NCBI GenBank assembly: GCA_902602415.1
Contig: CACKQW010000003.1
Coordinates: 1-64,000 of the forward strand
From: an uncultured Bacteroidota bacterium
Lineage (GTDB): Bacteria; Bacteroidota; Bacteroidia; Flavobacteriales; Flavobacteriaceae
Length of the DNA stretch: 64,000 nt
Direction of reading: 5' to 3'
Below, in pieces: positions 63,757-64,000 of this stretch. Positions within the stretch are counted from its first letter, which is position 1; every line of letters starts with the position of its first letter. A program made the translations under genes and the position numbers. The notes under the pieces were generated by a model. That model had not been told where the DNA came from. It saw only the letters and a program-made list of their open reading frames with translations, and did no database searches.

Positions 63757-64000
63757 CGTATAAGATTATAACAGATTTGATTTTTTTTTCAATTGTTTGG
63801 TATTTTTTTGATTTATTTCTTTTATTTCCTGAAATTAACCAATTTAAGTCCAATTCAGGATATGATTCTTTTATTTTTAAAAAAAAATCGGAACTTGGTT
63901 TATTTCTACCACTAAAGAAGTGGGCTAGGGTAGATCTTTGTATACCAATTTTTTGTGCAAAAGCAGATTTACTAAGCTTTTCAGTTTCTATAAATTTTTC
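63731..64000 (-). CDS. XRE-family helix-turn-helix regulator, 5' end cut by window edge
   Basis: Reading the minus strand from the window edge gives 89 codons to the TAG at 63733-63731. The product contains LSKSAFAQKIGIQRSTLAHFFSGRNKPS (in parts SAFAQKIGIQRSTLAHFFSG), a clear XRE helix-turn-helix with the recognition helix QRSTLAHFFSG, then DFFLKIKESYPELDLNWLISG, the usual flavobacterial tail. The start lies outside the window, perhaps 10-20 residues away. The C-terminal 35 residues are Lys-rich. DNA targets are unknown. It overlaps the lipoprotein gene and is probably cotranscribed with it. Confidence 0.85.
   Translation of the reverse strand, partial: EKFIETEKLSKSAFAQKIGIQRSTLAHFFSGRNKPSSDFFLKIKESYPELDLNWLISGNKRNKSKKYQTIEKKIKSVIILYDDGSYKEN

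Noticed and set aside
1-64000. tRNA, rRNA, CRISPR, insertion sequence, prophage or riboswitch
   Set aside because: I looked in the intergenic gaps for cloverleaf segments, regular spaced repeats, transposase motifs and integrase motifs and found none; gaps are nearly all under about 200 bases.

Overview
The window comes from a strongly AT-rich genome of the Bacteroidota, most likely a marine-type Flavobacteriaceae with a streamlined layout. The support is protein content: families typical of that group (an LptF/LptG permease next to LolA and FtsK, a RibB with a decayed GTP-cyclohydrolase domain, DUF4834, DUF6787, a CAL67264-type small membrane protein, TIGR02757, a DUF3857 protein, an outer-membrane-barrel TonB-type receptor, and a LuxC-type acyl-CoA reductase beside a ferredoxin and serC/serA). 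Several upstream regions also carry the Bacteroidota -7 box TANNTTTG, and Shine-Dalgarno sequences are generally not visible. I see no rRNA, tRNA, CRISPR array, insertion sequence or prophage. No gene-free gap exceeds about 210 bases.

Layout. 1-10 kb: an edge-truncated secreted lamin-tail-domain protein, a lipoprotein hydrolase, the operon ftsK-lolA-lptG-ribB (minus strand), and a PLP lyase/NhaC antiporter pair. 10-19 kb: lpdA, tilS, the operon panB-rluA-aldehyde dehydrogenase, dnaK with an intrinsic terminator, a hotdog thioesterase and a CPBP protease. 19-27 kb: a DUF3857 protein, two small envelope proteins, a GNAT, the histidine-degradation enzymes FtcD and HutI, and FumC. 27-34 kb: a TonB-type receptor downstream of prfB (with its programmed +1 frameshift) and arsC, then a large zinc metalloprotease and a threonine aldolase. 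34-39 kb: a cysteine/cystathionine-synthase-like enzyme followed by an alpha-oxoamine synthase, facing a GNAT-domain protein and an outer-membrane protein; I read this as a probable sulfonolipid (capnine) cassette. 39-46 kb: DUF4834, a YfhO-like membrane protein, a glycosyltransferase and uvrA. 45-50 kb: a sigma-70 family factor with a 45-residue companion ORF, nth, bcp, a conserved Bacteroidota protein and an MBL hydrolase. 50-58 kb: esterase, an inactive-looking dihydroorotase, TIGR02757, LolD, MsrA, DUF6787, serA, serC, LuxC-type reductase, ferredoxin and ychF. 58-64 kb: parE-parC, a small lipoprotein and an edge-truncated XRE regulator.

Most genes are housekeeping: cell division and DNA translocation, topology, repair, lipoprotein and LPS transport, riboflavin, pantothenate, serine and histidine metabolism. 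The most interesting items are the putative sulfonolipid cassette, the near-universal overlap or abutment of convergent gene ends (9 of 13 pairs overlap, 3 more lie within 2 bases), and several enzymes that kept a family fold while losing signature catalytic or cofactor residues (RibB C-terminal domain, dihydroorotase, Nth without its iron-sulfur loop). Four genes are absent from a simple long-ORF view and were read directly from sequence: the two edge-truncated genes and the small ORFs at 21771, 26911 and 46449; prfB was rebuilt across its frameshift. Intrinsic terminators are rare: only two convincing hairpins were found.
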